Source: Acidobacteriota bacterium (GTDB taxonomy: Bacteria; Acidobacteriota; Terriglobia; 2-12-FULL-54-10). Taken from it: a DNA stretch of 62,535 nt. The notes beneath the pieces are model-generated. The model was not told the origin of the DNA. It searched no databases and saw only the letters and a program-made list of their open reading frames with translations. Positions within the stretch are counted from its first letter, which is position 1, and every line of letters starts with the position of its first letter. Positions 1-9,422 of the stretch are shown here, piece by piece. The DNA lies in assembly GCA_009691245.1 (NCBI GenBank), contig SHUM01000014.1, positions 1 through 62,535 on the forward strand. Direction: 5' to 3'. The position numbers were made by a program, and so were the translations under genes.

Positions 1-83
1 GTTGTCTTCCCGCTGGCCACCGCCACTTCAACCTGCCGCAACACCGTTACGATCTGCTCTGGTTTGTACCTCTGCATCGGCAT
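1..83 (-). CDS. IS3-family transposase OrfA, N-terminal part (runs off window)
   Basis: The minus strand reads ATG at 83 and encodes MPMQRYKPEQIVTVLRQVEV and a few more residues before the window edge. The pattern QRYKPEQIV-LRQ-E followed by a GKTT segment is the usual start of the helix-turn-helix OrfA protein of IS3-family transposases, which binds the element's terminal repeats and is fused to OrfB by frameshifting. A ribosome site GGAGG lies 9 bases upstream. Only about 27 codons are visible, so integrity of the element cannot be judged. It sits immediately inside the proposed left end of the insertion sequence at about 149. Confidence 0.75.
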   Translation of the reverse strand, partial: MPMQRYKPEQIVTVLRQVEVAVASGKT

Positions 84-149
84 ATTCAAATACCTCCTTC
101 ATGAGATTCTCTCTCACTTCGGCTGGTATCGAAATCGCCGGGCAGGTCA
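1..149 (-). mobile_element. IS3-family insertion sequence, one terminus
   Basis: On the minus strand the sequence starting at 149 begins TGACCTGCCCGGCGATTTCG, which has the TGA-C-TGCCC form common at IS3-family ends. It lies 66 bases ahead of the OrfA start codon, the normal leader length. The integrase frame on its other side runs out of recognisable homology exactly here, so 149/150 is the proposed junction. The rest of the element lies outside the window. Confidence 0.65.
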
Positions 150-415
150 ATCTTGCTGAATCCGTTGATGGGCATTAGGCCCGAGCGCGTCGTGAAAACA
201 TAATCCCCAGCGGTGAAGCGTGGCAGGCCAGTCAATAGCTTCATCGCTGCCGCGCTTAACGGCACATCGTGAATCCGCTTCGCCTTCGTCGCTTCCTTCG
301 GCAATGTCCACATGCGCGCCGCCGCGTCTACCTGCCCCCACTTCATGTGCGCGGCTTCATTCAATCTCTGCCCGGTCAAAATCAATAATTGCAGATGCGC
401 CCCGCGCCGAAGCCG
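150..415 (-). pseudogene. Tyrosine recombinase (phage-type integrase) fragment cut by the IS
   Basis: The minus-strand frame reads HLQLLILTGQRLNEAAHMKW, then W-LP, TKA, and H-VPLS. This is the first half of the catalytic domain of tyrosine recombinases, with the first catalytic Arg in TGQR and the following E at the usual spacing. The downstream catalytic HxxR and Tyr motifs are missing because the frame runs into the insertion-sequence end at about 149; the residues after NGFSKI belong to the IS. No start codon or N-terminal arm-binding domain is visible upstream. It is a non-functional relic of an older integrated element. Confidence 0.75.
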
Positions 416-478
416 GGAGTACGCGGACCTTACAAGAAAAGAATTTCAAGCTGAGGCACTACCCGGGACTCAACAATA

Positions 479-507
479 TTGACATTGCCATAGGGACGCA
501 ATATATT
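479..507 (+). promoter_or_regulatory. Sigma70-type promoter of the first Oar-like receptor
   Basis: TTGACA at 479-484 and TATATT at 502-507 are separated by 17 bases. This near-consensus housekeeping promoter lies about 40 bases ahead of the ATG at 547, with GGAGG in between at about 535-539. Confidence 0.65.
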
Positions 508-546
508 GCTCCCAGTCTAGAAAACTTTTAACCTTGGAGGCGAACT

Positions 547-3500
547 ATGAAGCTGCGGGAGGCTTTGAGGACCGGATTCGTTTTCCTGTTTCTCTGCTGC
601 GGGTGCGCATCGGCACAGGTTACGTCTGGAACGATTTCTGGCACCTTAACGGATGACACCGGAGCGGTTGTTCCAGGAGCATTGGTAACCGGTACCAACG
701 TGGAAACGGGATTCACTCGAACGATTGAGACCGATGCCAGAGGCGCCTATCACCTGCGGCAACTGCCCGTGGGTTCATATGATGTCAAGGCGGAAGCGAC
801 CGGATTTCAGACCTCTCTCCAAAAAGGCATCAAACTGACGGTGGGCCAGGAAGCCGTGATTGATCTGGGACTTCATGTAGGGGCGGTTGCAGAAACGGTG
901 ACGATTACCAGTGAAGCTCCCATGGTGGAAACTACGACTTCTTCCGTGTCGGCGCTGGTCGATGATCGTCAGATTCGCGCCCTGCCCTTGAATGGGCGGG
1001 ACTACACCCAACTAGTGACCCTGCAAATGGGGGCGGTGGAGGCCGACCGAAAGGGAGGCGGGAACATAGGCCGGGGAACCGGGAAGAGGATTTCAGTCAA
1101 TGGATCCAGGCCTACTTCCAACGCTTATCTCGTGGATGGGACCGAGATAGGGGACCACATGGGACAAGCACCCGGAGGGGTCTCGGGCCAGGCTTTGGGC
1201 GTGGAGGCGATCCGGGAGTTCTCGGTCCTGACGACCAGCTATAGCGCGGCATACCCGAGCCAGGGCGGGGCGGTTGTGAATGCCATCACACAGTCGGGTA
1301 CCAATGACATTCATGGCGCGCTCTTCGAATTTCTCCGCAACAGCGCGATGGACTCCAACGAATGGGTAAACAATCGAAACCGGACCCTCCAGCCCGGCTT
1401 CAAGCGGAACCAATTCGGATTCGCTCTCGGCGGGCCTGTTGCGAAAGACAAAACATTCTATTTTGGGTCGATCGAGTTGTTGAAGGAGCGATTGGGGAAG
1501 TCCACCACCATTCCCGTGCCTGATGAAAACGCACGGAGGGGGTTGATTCCTATTGTGGACTCGCAGGGAAATGTCAGCGGATATAATAATGTGGGTGTCC
1601 ATGCCGATATCGCGCCTTTCATGAATCTGTACCAACCGATCAACGGACAACGATTCCCCAGCCTCGGGACCGGCGAGTTCTTCAATGTGTTCAGCCAGCC
1701 CACGGACGAAAATTATTGGATGTCTCGTGTGGACCATCGATTCTCGGAGTCCAACAGCGCTTTCGTCCGCTACACCTTCGACAACTCGAAGGTATCGTCT
1801 CCCAATCTCACTTCAACCGCCGTGAATACGTCAAAAATACGGTGGCAGTATGCCACCGTGGAACACAGTCATGTTTATTCGCCGACCTGGATTAACACAT
1901 TCCGGCTCGGCTGGAACCGCAGCCATGCCCAGGAAACGAGTCCGATTACGTTTAGTAATCTTCCAAGCCGGTTTGACTTTACTCCCGGTCACTCGTTTGG
2001 AGAGCAATCTACGCTTTCAGTAACAGGCGGCGTGCTGGGCACCCTAGGAGGGGATCCCACGCGCGACTACATCACGAACTTCTACCAAGTGATGGAAGAT
2101 GTCCTGACCACGCAGCGCTCTCATCAACTCCGATTCGGTGGCCGCGTCGGAAAATTCGGGAACAACTGGTATCTCCCCACCAATACCTATGGGGTTTACT
2201 CGTTTGCAAACCTCGAATCTTTCTTGACGGCCAGGCCACAGTCTTTCCAGGGCATGAATCCGGAGGGCGCGGATACCTTTCGAAGTTATGTCCAGTGGAT
2301 GATTGCTGGATACGTGGACGATAAATACCAGGTGCGGCCCAACCTGGTTTTGAACCTGGGCTTGCGGTACGAGATGGCCAAAGTCCCGACAGAGAAGCAT
2401 AATCGCTTGTGGGCTTTTCGCACGGCATCGGATCTCTTTCCGACTCAGGGTCCGCTTTACAAGAGCACCTCGCAGATGTGGAATATCCAGCCCCGGATTG
2501 GCTTTGCCTGGAATGTGCGCGGGGATGGAAAGACAGCCGTGCGGGCCGGTTTTGGCGTATACCAGCAGTATCTTCGTTCTCCGTATTGGGGCACTCTGGG
2601 ACTGCGCCAGCCTCCTCTCTTTAATCTTGTGACTGCTAATAATCCGCCGTTCCTGAGTGTTTACCGAACGGTTGACCCGGCAAGTCTGCGGCCCAGTTTA
2701 CAGTCCGGAAATTACGATATAGACCCGCCCTATCTGTTACAGCAAAACTTCACCGTGCAACACCAGATCATGGCGGCAACATCACTGACGGTTTCTTATG
2801 TGGGCTCTCGGGGAAATCATCTGGCGGCGATACGGTCGGTTAATATCAAGGCGCCGACGATCTTGACAGACGGTCGCAAGTGTTACAATTTCACGGGAGG
2901 CAACCCCTCTTGTCCTAACGGCAGCCTGACTCTGCTCAACCCCAACCTTCAGTCTGATAGCCGGTCGTACTCGGATGGGCAGTCCTTCTTCAACTCCCTG
3001 CAAATGAATCTCAGTCAGCGCCTGCAGCGCGGCCTGCAAATGGGACTCTCCTACACTTTCTCGAAATTGATTGATGAAGGCCCGGACCGCTGGGATAGCA
3101 CGGGTGCTCCCGGATCGGCCGATCCGGGCTCGCAGGATCCATTTGATCACAAGGAGAGACGCGGCCCGAGTCCGCTGGATGTACGGAACAACCTGGTAGT
3201 CAATTTTCTTTATGAACTTCCTAAAACCGGTTTTCAGAGCAGCATCCCAAAACACCTGCTGGATGGCTGGCAAGTGAACGGAATCCTGCGGAGTTCTTCC
3301 GGCAAGCCCTTTACGCCCGTCCTGGGTTATAACCGGGTTGAAACCGGGCTCACCAACGCCGGCTCTTCCCGTCCGAATTTGAAAGCAGGGGCAAACAATA
3401 ACCCGGTTCTGGGAGGGCCTGACAAGTATTTTGATGCCAGTTCATTCGAACTGCAGCCGCGAGGATTTTTGGGGAACGCCGGAGTCGGCACGATCAGCGG

Positions 3501-3738
3501 ACCGGGATTTGCCAATCTGGATTTTGGATTGGTGAAGCTCATTTCTTTTAGTGAGCGTCGGAGCATAGAATTCCGGACGGAATTCTTCAACCTCCTGAAC
3601 CATCCGAACTACCTGACTCCCCGGGGAGTGATTCAGACCAGCGCGACAGCGCCTTTCCCGAGCCCCACGGCGGCACGAATCGATGACACCGTTAACACGG
3701 CGCGGCAAATCCAGTTGGCGCTCAAGATCGCATTCTGA
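547..3738 (+). CDS. Oar-like TonB-dependent receptor with carboxypeptidase-regulatory domain
   Basis: The 1063-residue protein has a signal peptide (about residues 1-23, ending CASAQ) and an Ig-like carboxypeptidase regulatory domain from about 27 to 110 (GTISGTLTDDTGAVVPGA). A plug-like region at about 120-240 contains ALPLNGRDYTQLV, and a long beta-barrel follows. The C-terminus is ALKIAF, with the terminal Phe used for outer-membrane barrel assembly. This is the architecture of the Oar/TonB-dependent receptor family expanded in Acidobacteriota, assumed to import or bind large polymers or peptides at the outer membrane. The substrate is unknown. The start is supported by GGAGG about 8 bases upstream and a strong promoter at 479-507. 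Three paralogues occur elsewhere in the window. Confidence 0.9.
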   Translation: MKLREALRTGFVFLFLCCGCASAQVTSGTISGTLTDDTGAVVPGALVTGTNVETGFTRTIETDARGAYHLRQLPVGSYDVKAEATGFQTSLQKGIKLTVGQEAVIDLGLHVGAVAETVTITSEAPMVETTTSSVSALVDDRQIRALPLNGRDYTQLVTLQMGAVEADRKGGGNIGRGTGKRISVNGSRPTSNAYLVDGTEIGDHMGQAPGGVSGQALGVEAIREFSVLTTSYSAAYPSQGGAVVNAITQSGTNDIHGALFEFLRNSAMDSNEWVNNRNRTLQPGFKRNQFGFALGGPVAKDKTFYFGSIELLKERLGKSTTIPVPDENARRGLIPIVDSQGNVSGYNNVGVHADIAPFMNLYQPINGQRFPSLGTGEFFNVFSQPTDENYWMSRVDHRFSESNSAFVRYTFDNSKVSSPNLTSTAVNTSKIRWQYATVEHSHVYSPTWINTFRLGWNRSHAQETSPITFSNLPSRFDFTPGHSFGEQSTLSVTGGVLGTLGGDPTRDYITNFYQVMEDVLTTQRSHQLRFGGRVGKFGNNWYLPTNTYGVYSFANLESFLTARPQSFQGMNPEGADTFRSYVQWMIAGYVDDKYQVRPNLVLNLGLRYEMAKVPTEKHNRLWAFRTASDLFPTQGPLYKSTSQMWNIQPRIGFAWNVRGDGKTAVRAGFGVYQQYLRSPYWGTLGLRQPPLFNLVTANNPPFLSVYRTVDPASLRPSLQSGNYDIDPPYLLQQNFTVQHQIMAATSLTVSYVGSRGNHLAAIRSVNIKAPTILTDGRKCYNFTGGNPSCPNGSLTLLNPNLQSDSRSYSDGQSFFNSLQMNLSQRLQRGLQMGLSYTFSKLIDEGPDRWDSTGAPGSADPGSQDPFDHKERRGPSPLDVRNNLVVNFLYELPKTGFQSSIPKHLLDGWQVNGILRSSSGKPFTPVLGYNRVETGLTNAGSSRPNLKAGANNNPVLGGPDKYFDASSFELQPRGFLGNAGVGTISGPGFANLDFGLVKLISFSERRSIEFRTEFFNLLNHPNYLTPRGVIQTSATAPFPSPTAARIDDTVNTARQIQLALKIAF

Positions 3739-3983
3739 ATGCGGGCAAGGTGGGTGGTATTTCCGCAACCAAGTATTGTTAAGAAGCCGCTGAAATCGCC
3801 GGGGCACTCAGGAAGCGGGGCGGCCTCTTTCTCTTCTACCACATCGAGAGCTGCTAGCTGAATCGTAAGCCCCGATAGGAATATTCAAGCGTAGCGACGC
3901 AGCAGGATTTACCTCCTTTGGCCGGAACCGAACTCTAAACTGAAATTGATTTTCCGCAGGACATGCCGGCGCACTCCTCCGGC

Positions 3984-5786
3984 TCAGCGGCTGGTTTTTT
4001 CCGCCAGCCACTTGGAGACTACCTTAAGGGAAACGCTGTTGGAGACCCCTCCGTCCGGTGGAGCGGTCAGCACCGTAATCTTCACGGTACGATCGCCATA
4101 AACTCCGACGCGCTGTTCCGGATTGGTGCCCAGCACGAAGCGGTTCGGCGTGGCCTGCGCGGCGACGCTGGCCGGTATTTTCGCCTTTAGGGTGCGAATA
4201 TCTAGAAAGGTTGTGGGCACCGCAACACCGTCCACCCGCACCACGGAGTCGGGAAGAAAGCCTTCGCCATCCACGACCAATTCAAATTCCGCGATCCCCT
4301 CGGCTACCCGATGAGGCATGATTGCGCTGATTTCCGGCTCCTGGATAAACGGAGTGGGCCGAACCAGGTTGGCCGGCGCCGAGGTATAGTGCGCGGTATA
4401 TCCCAAGGAGATGAACTCCCCGCCCTTCATTACGCGTTCGATGACGCGGGCGTTGGCGATGTCCTGCAAGGGATTGGCGGACAGAACGAGCAGATCGGCA
4501 TAACTGCCCTCCGCGAGCACGCCCACCAGCGGGCGGGTGGCCGGCTTCCTTCGCGCCGTGATCATCTCGGCTCCCCAAAGCCCGAACGACTGCAGTGCCT
4601 GCATCGGCGTCAGACCACTTTCGACTAGCATGGCCAGTTCCAGATGCACAGCAAGTCCGGCGGTGCCGATCGAAGGCGTGTCCACGCCGCCCATCACTTT
4701 TCCTCCCAGCGCCACCCACCGCTTCACAAAGGCGCCGGCCAAGTGGTAGGCCTCCTTCGACTGCTTCACCTCCTCGTCGCTCAAGCGGGCGACCAGAACC
4801 TGTGCTCCGTACTTAGTGGAAAAACTTCGCGTGGTTCGGAATTTGCTTAAGAGGCCGTCGGCTAGATTCTTCGGGTAGTATGTCATCAGAGCCGGGTTGC
4901 GGTAGATGTTGTAAGAGTCCGTCTCGAACTGCGCAGCCATGTTCGCTTGCGAGCCAAATTCGTAGAGCAGCGTCGGATTGATATAAGCTGTTCCGTGCCG
5001 AATCACTTCCTGAATCAACGAGTCCATGCGCGCGCCGCCCTTCAAAAATAGGCCCCAATGCAGGTACTGGCCTTCGCGGAAGTTTTCGGCCTCCTCTGGG
5101 GTCATCAGGGACACCGCGCATCCCCACAAATGTTCCAGGATGTCCAATCCCGCCGCAGCAGCGTCCCGGCAATTCTCCGCGTGTCCAATGATGGCGAAAC
5201 CGGCCTCATGTATCTCCTCCGCCATCCATTGGTACGGCTGCCTGATTTGTTCGTTATACACCGGCAGCTTGGCGAACTCTGGTTCCCTCTTCATCCACTC
5301 CCGAACATTAGTGCGGACCTGTTCCCTGGTCATCGCAGGCGATAAGGAAAGGGAGCCGCCAGAATCGTAAAGCCGGGGAACGCGATTATCTGACCTTTGC
5401 GATTCCCGGTAATAGGCATCTCCGTAGACATCTCGGGCCTGCATGGAGACTACTGTCGTTACGCCGTGATTGAGCAGTAACTCGCCGAGCCAGCGCTGAT
5501 AATGCACGTGACTATCCACGAATCCGGGAATGACGAACTTACCGGCGAGCTCCACGACCGCGGCGTCGGCGGGGTAACGGGTTTGCTTTTCTCCAGCGGC
5601 TCGTACTTTGTCACCCTCGATGACGATCACGGCGTCGGGAACCGGTGGCTGGCCGGTTCCGTCGATCAACGTCGCGCCTTTGAGAACCAGCACCTTGCTT
5701 GTTTGGTTTTGCTGCGGCCAGCCCAGCGCAAGGAAACTCAGCGCGACAATTGCCAATGCGACCCAGCAAAATTGTCGCCAATACAT
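3984..5786 (-). CDS. Secreted amidohydrolase with C-terminal TIG-like domain
   Basis: About 600 residues. An N-terminal hydrophobic signal (WVALAIVALSFLALGW) is followed by the amidohydrolase beta-sandwich (GATLIDGTG) and the metal-binding motif VIPGFVDSHVHYQRW. IGHAENC and ILEHLWG follow, then a conserved Asp in GGVDTPSIG, as expected for metal-dependent imidazolonepropionase/prolidase-type hydrolases. After about residue 490 the chain continues as an IPT/TIG-like beta domain (LVVDGEGFLPDSVVRVDG), an unusual tail for this family. I chose the ATG at 5786 because GGAGGG lies 8 bases upstream; an ATG at 5822 adds 12 residues. It converges with the preceding receptor gene. The substrate is unknown; a cyclic amide or dipeptide is a guess from the family. 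Confidence 0.8.
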   Translation of the reverse strand: MYWRQFCWVALAIVALSFLALGWPQQNQTSKVLVLKGATLIDGTGQPPVPDAVIVIEGDKVRAAGEKQTRYPADAAVVELAGKFVIPGFVDSHVHYQRWLGELLLNHGVTTVVSMQARDVYGDAYYRESQRSDNRVPRLYDSGGSLSLSPAMTREQVRTNVREWMKREPEFAKLPVYNEQIRQPYQWMAEEIHEAGFAIIGHAENCRDAAAAGLDILEHLWGCAVSLMTPEEAENFREGQYLHWGLFLKGGARMDSLIQEVIRHGTAYINPTLLYEFGSQANMAAQFETDSYNIYRNPALMTYYPKNLADGLLSKFRTTRSFSTKYGAQVLVARLSDEEVKQSKEAYHLAGAFVKRWVALGGKVMGGVDTPSIGTAGLAVHLELAMLVESGLTPMQALQSFGLWGAEMITARRKPATRPLVGVLAEGSYADLLVLSANPLQDIANARVIERVMKGGEFISLGYTAHYTSAPANLVRPTPFIQEPEISAIMPHRVAEGIAEFELVVDGEGFLPDSVVRVDGVAVPTTFLDIRTLKAKIPASVAAQATPNRFVLGTNPEQRVGVYGDRTVKITVLTAPPDGGVSNSVSLKVVSKWLAEKTSR

Positions 5787-6298
5787 GAGCGGGTCCCTCC
5801 GTTCCGGAAATACTTTTGCCATGCGACTCCTGCCGCAGTCAATTCCACTTGCTACTTTCCGAAGAAATCCAATTCTGCCTGATTGAATTCTTTGGGATTG
5901 TCCACGTTGACCACACGCGCTCCACCGGAATTAATCTCTTGGTCTTCCCACGAGTGAAAATATACACGAATTTCGGTCTAACCGAGCACAATTGTTCTCC
6001 GATAGGGTGGTCGGCTCCGAACTGGCCTTTTCAAAAACTGCTTCCTTCTGGGTCTTTCCTGAGATCGATTTCTTCATCGCCACAACCGGTGGCGCGACCC
6101 TGCTCCGATGGTAAGAGACGCCATCCGCCTGAGGCACCCCTGACTATTCATGAGACGGCTTCTCGATCAACATTCGCTTTTCACCGCAGACGGAGTTTTT
6201 CGGTAGGCACACCCATTCTTGAATCAGGCGAAGCTGCTTAGAAACAGCAGACTTAGCCCAATGAAAGCTGATTCCACAAGGCAACATCGACGACGAAA
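5787..6298. other. Gene-poor stretch between the amidohydrolase and the TIGR03437 remnant
   Basis: I find no convincing gene, RNA or repeat here. Short open frames exist on both strands but have no recognisable family, ribosome site or codon pattern. It probably holds the promoter of the minus-strand amidohydrolase and decayed DNA upstream of the truncated TIGR03437 fragment. Confidence 0.5.
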
Positions 6299-6817
6299 TT
6301 GCCAACCGGCAGAGTTCTGAAATCATCGCCTAGGGCGCAGGTCGCCGTTCAAATCCCCTTCGAGGTCGCAGGGCAGACCACGGCGTCGCTGGTGGTAACG
6401 GTCTCTGGTCAATCCAGCGCGCCCCGGACGATTAATGTCGCGCCCACGGCTCCGGGTTTCTTTACACTTAACCAAGCAGGCTCTGGACCCGCGGTGGTAT
6501 TGCACTCCGATGGCGCAACGCCTGTTACCGCGGAGAATCCGGCACGCCTGAATGAAGTAGTCATTTTCTACTTAACAGGCCTGGGAGCGCTGAGTTCTCC
6601 TCTGGAGACGGGTGCCCCTGCAGGGGGCAATCCATCCGCCGCAACGGCGACATTGACGATTGGCGGAATCGGGGGAAGCGGGATTTCTGCCGTAGTTGAC
6701 TACGCGGGCGCGGCGCCTGGTTTTGTAGGCTTGAATCAGGTGAATGCGCGAATCCCGGCGAATGCTCCCCTCGGGGGCAGGTTGAGCAATCAGGTAACCA
6801 TTCCTATTGGGCAGTAA
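6299..6817 (+). pseudogene. Orphan TIGR03437 (Solibacter C-terminal) domain, N-terminally truncated
   Basis: The frame encodes about 160 residues that match the TIGR03437 pattern from end to end: VQIPFEVAGQTTASLVVTVS, then APGFFTLNQAGSGPAV, VIFYLTGLGAL, TLTIGG and APGFVGLNQVNARIPANAP. This domain is normally the C-terminal extracellular module of much larger secreted proteins in Acidobacteriota. Here the large N-terminal part is absent. The only start available is a TTG at 6299 without a clear ribosome site, and the first residues do not resemble the family. It is best read as the 3' remnant of a deleted gene. A stop at 6815-6817 and a good terminator hairpin follow, so the true 3' end is preserved. 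Confidence 0.75.
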
Positions 6818-6829
6818 ATCTTGGGTGGC

Positions 6830-6863
6830 GCGTGGCCGGATTATTTTCGGCCACGCATTCTTT
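6830..6863 (+). terminator. Intrinsic terminator hairpin after the TIGR03437 remnant
   Basis: GCGTGGCCG (6830-6838) pairs perfectly with CGGCCACGC (6848-6856) across a 9-base AT-rich loop. A short T-rich tail (attcttt) follows. The position 12 bases after the stop codon fits transcription termination. Confidence 0.7.
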
Positions 6864-6933
6864 CGCAACGAATCTATCTTAAGCAGTCTATAATGTGCGG
6901 GTTGTTTAATCTCCCGTTGCATGGTGATCCCCA

Positions 6934-8484
6934 TTGTCAGAAGAACAATCCGCACCCTCTTCGCTTAGAACCATTGGACTCATATTGGGGCCGATGCTGT
7001 TTGCCGGCGCATTGATTTACCCCGCTCCCGAAGGAATGTCCCTTGAGGCCAAGCGCACCGCGGCGGTGGTGCTGCTGATGGCTGTCTGGTGGATTACCGA
7101 AGCCGTCGAGATGGCCATCACCTCGCTGCTCCCGCTGGTCCTGTTCCCCGTTCTTGGAATACTTCCCAGCGAAAAAGTCGCGCCCTATTACACTGACCAC
7201 GTTATCTTCCTTTACTTCGGTGGCTTTGTGGTCGCGCTGGCCATACAGAAGTGGAATCTACACCGGCGCATCGCGCTGCATACCATTCGCATGGTGGGGA
7301 CGGAGCCGACGAAACTCGTGCTGGGCTTCATGATCGCCACCGCATTCCTGTCCATGTGGATGTCCAACACCGCCTGCGCCATGATGATGTTTCCCATCGG
7401 CATCGCCGTGGTGCTGCAACTGGCGGGCGAAGAAGGGCAGCCGCCTGATCGCCGTATACTCGATAATTTCGGCTCGGTGCTGATGTTGAGTATCGCCTAT
7501 GCCTCCAGCCTGGGCGGCATCGGCACGCTGATCGGCACGCCCACCAATCTTGTCTTTGCCGGCGCGGCTACCAAACTGGTTCCCGGTGGGCCGGAGATTC
7601 AATTCCTGAAATGGATGGCCATCGGCGTCCCCGTCGTGATCATCTTTTTGCCGATCTGCTGGTTCTATCTGTGCCGCTATAGCTCGCCCGTGCCGCTGAG
7701 CCAGATCAAGTTTCGCAGCGGCCAGCATGTGATCGAAGACGAGCTGCGCAAAATGGGCCGCATCACTCGCGAGGAGATGCTCCTGCTGGTTGTGTGGGCA
7801 TTCATGGCGCTGCTGTGGATCTTCCGCTCGCCGCTCAATCTTGGATCGTTCACGATTCCCGGATGGTCGCAACTGTTCGCCAAGCGCGCCTTCCTGCATG
7901 ACGCCACCGTGGCCATGGCCGCCGGCATTTTGCTTTGCCTGATTCCGTCATCAAAAATGAAGGGCGGGGAAAACGGCGGAAAACCGGAACGAGTATACCT
8001 GATCGATTGGGACACGATCCGCAAAGGAGTCCCGTGGGGCGTGCTATTCCTATTTGGTGGCGGATTCGCGCTGGCCGCCGGCATGGAGGCGACGGGCCTG
8101 TCGGCATGGCTCGGGACCATCTTCGGTAAACTCGCGGGCATCCCGCCATTTCTGATTGTTCTGATTGTTTGCCTCGGCGTTACATTTCTCTCCGAGATCG
8201 CCTCGAACACCGCCACCGCCGTCATGGCCATGCCCATTCTCGCCGCCACCGCGGGACAGGTGGGCCTGCATCCCTACCTCATCATGATCGCCGGCACCAT
8301 CGCCGCCTCCTACGGATTCATGCTGCCCGTGGCCACGCCTCCGAACGCCATCGTCTACAGCAGCGGCTGGATTCCCGCTCCGCAAATGGCCAAGACCGGC
8401 CTCGCCCTCGACTTAATGGGCGTTCTGCTAGTAGCCGCGATGGTCTACCTGCTCGTCGGCCCCGTCTTCGGCATCCCGGTCTAG
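6934..8484 (+). CDS. SLC13/DASS family anion transporter
   Basis: A 516-residue integral membrane protein with about 11-12 hydrophobic segments. The SLC13 (DASS) signatures are present twice: MSNTACAMMMFPI in the first half and SNTATAVMAMPILAATAG in the second. These SNT motifs bind sodium and substrate carboxylates in divalent anion:sodium symporters such as VcINDY. The likely substrates are C4-dicarboxylates, citrate or related anions; sequence alone does not decide. Translation appears to start at the TTG at 6934, with GGTGA 6 bases upstream, since the upstream ATG at 6921 is out of frame. A TATAAT element lies at 6889-6894. No partner genes are adjacent. Confidence 0.85.
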   Translation: MSEEQSAPSSLRTIGLILGPMLFAGALIYPAPEGMSLEAKRTAAVVLLMAVWWITEAVEMAITSLLPLVLFPVLGILPSEKVAPYYTDHVIFLYFGGFVVALAIQKWNLHRRIALHTIRMVGTEPTKLVLGFMIATAFLSMWMSNTACAMMMFPIGIAVVLQLAGEEGQPPDRRILDNFGSVLMLSIAYASSLGGIGTLIGTPTNLVFAGAATKLVPGGPEIQFLKWMAIGVPVVIIFLPICWFYLCRYSSPVPLSQIKFRSGQHVIEDELRKMGRITREEMLLLVVWAFMALLWIFRSPLNLGSFTIPGWSQLFAKRAFLHDATVAMAAGILLCLIPSSKMKGGENGGKPERVYLIDWDTIRKGVPWGVLFLFGGGFALAAGMEATGLSAWLGTIFGKLAGIPPFLIVLIVCLGVTFLSEIASNTATAVMAMPILAATAGQVGLHPYLIMIAGTIAASYGFMLPVATPPNAIVYSSGWIPAPQMAKTGLALDLMGVLLVAAMVYLLVGPVFGIPV

Positions 8485-8560
8485 ATGACAAACATTGCAA
8501 GTTTGACGTCGTTGCCTATGGAACTTGTCCTGTCGTCGTTTGCAGCTTATCATTGCGCCT

Positions 8561-9334
8561 ATGGCAAAACTCAATGTTCAGCAGATTCGGAATCTGGCAC
8601 GAACCATCATCGCCGAGAACCCGGGAGGTATTCGATATAGCGTCTTAATAAACGACAATATTTCACCGCAGTCTCCGGAAACCCCAAGGAGCACGATAGG
8701 TGGTGCAGTATATAACCTGGACACTTTATTTACCGATGAGATATCCAAGCCCAGCCGCGGTCTCTACGTGCCGGTTGCCAGATCAGGAAACGACATCGCC
8801 GCACTTGGGAGTGCTGAGCAAGTGGCGGGGACCGGGATCAAGGTAAGGGAAACCGATTTTTACGAGCCTTTCGCCCTATGGCTCAAGAACGATTTGGATG
8901 AAGTCACCGAAGTTAGGTCGCTTGGTGGGGCCGGCTTAAAGTAAAAATGGGGAACGCCCGATGTAGTCGGTGTTTACAAGCCGCTCGCCAGCAACCTGAT
9001 CAAGTTTCCTATCGAGATCGTTTCTGCTGAAATCAAAATTGATCCACTAGCGCCGGTTGTGGCTTTCGGCCAAGCTGTTGCTTACAGATTGTTTTCGACG
9101 AAGACTTACATTGCGATGCCGACGACCTTGACAGAGGAGGATCAGAGTCGGTTGGAATCCCTCTGCATGCTCTTCGGAGTCGGGCTGGTCCTATTTGATC
9201 TCAACAAGGAGATTCCACAGTTCTCGATTCGCGTGCGTGCTCAACGATTTTCACCGGATATGTTTTACGTCAATGAATTCGCTGATCGTCTAAAACACCA
9301 TGACGCCGAAATCTTTGAAGGACTGTTCGGGTGA
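8561..9334 (+). pseudogene. Hypothetical protein gene interrupted by one in-frame TAA
   Basis: An open frame from the ATG at 8561 (MAKLNVQQIRNLARTIIAEN) stops at TAA 8942-8944 after GGAGLK. The same frame then continues without a break as KWGTPDVVGVYKPLASNLIK to a stop at 9332-9334, with equally protein-like content (IEIVSAEIKIDPLAPVVAFG, AVAYRLFSTKTYI). The undisturbed protein would be about 257 residues. The first half looks like a winged-helix/HARE-like DNA-binding module. The second half resembles a restriction-endonuclease-like core with an E-x-K pair (SAEIKID), an inference only. One substitution explains the break, so it is either a recent nonsense mutation or a sequencing error. Confidence 0.65.
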
Positions 9335-9397
9335 ATTCTTCGGGTAGTGGGATCGCTAGGGTGTGAGTTTGCTGCTCTTGCGCTTTTAAAATTGTAA

Positions 9398-9422
9398 ATA
9401 CATAATGTCAATATAAATGTAT
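9398..9422 (+). promoter_or_regulatory. Possible operator of the brnTA pair
   Basis: ATACAT (9398-9403) and ATGTAT (9417-9422) form an inverted repeat with a 13-base spacer in AT-rich DNA that overlaps the brnT start codon. BrnA antitoxins bind palindromes at their own promoter, so this is a candidate site. The position is the only support. Confidence 0.35.
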
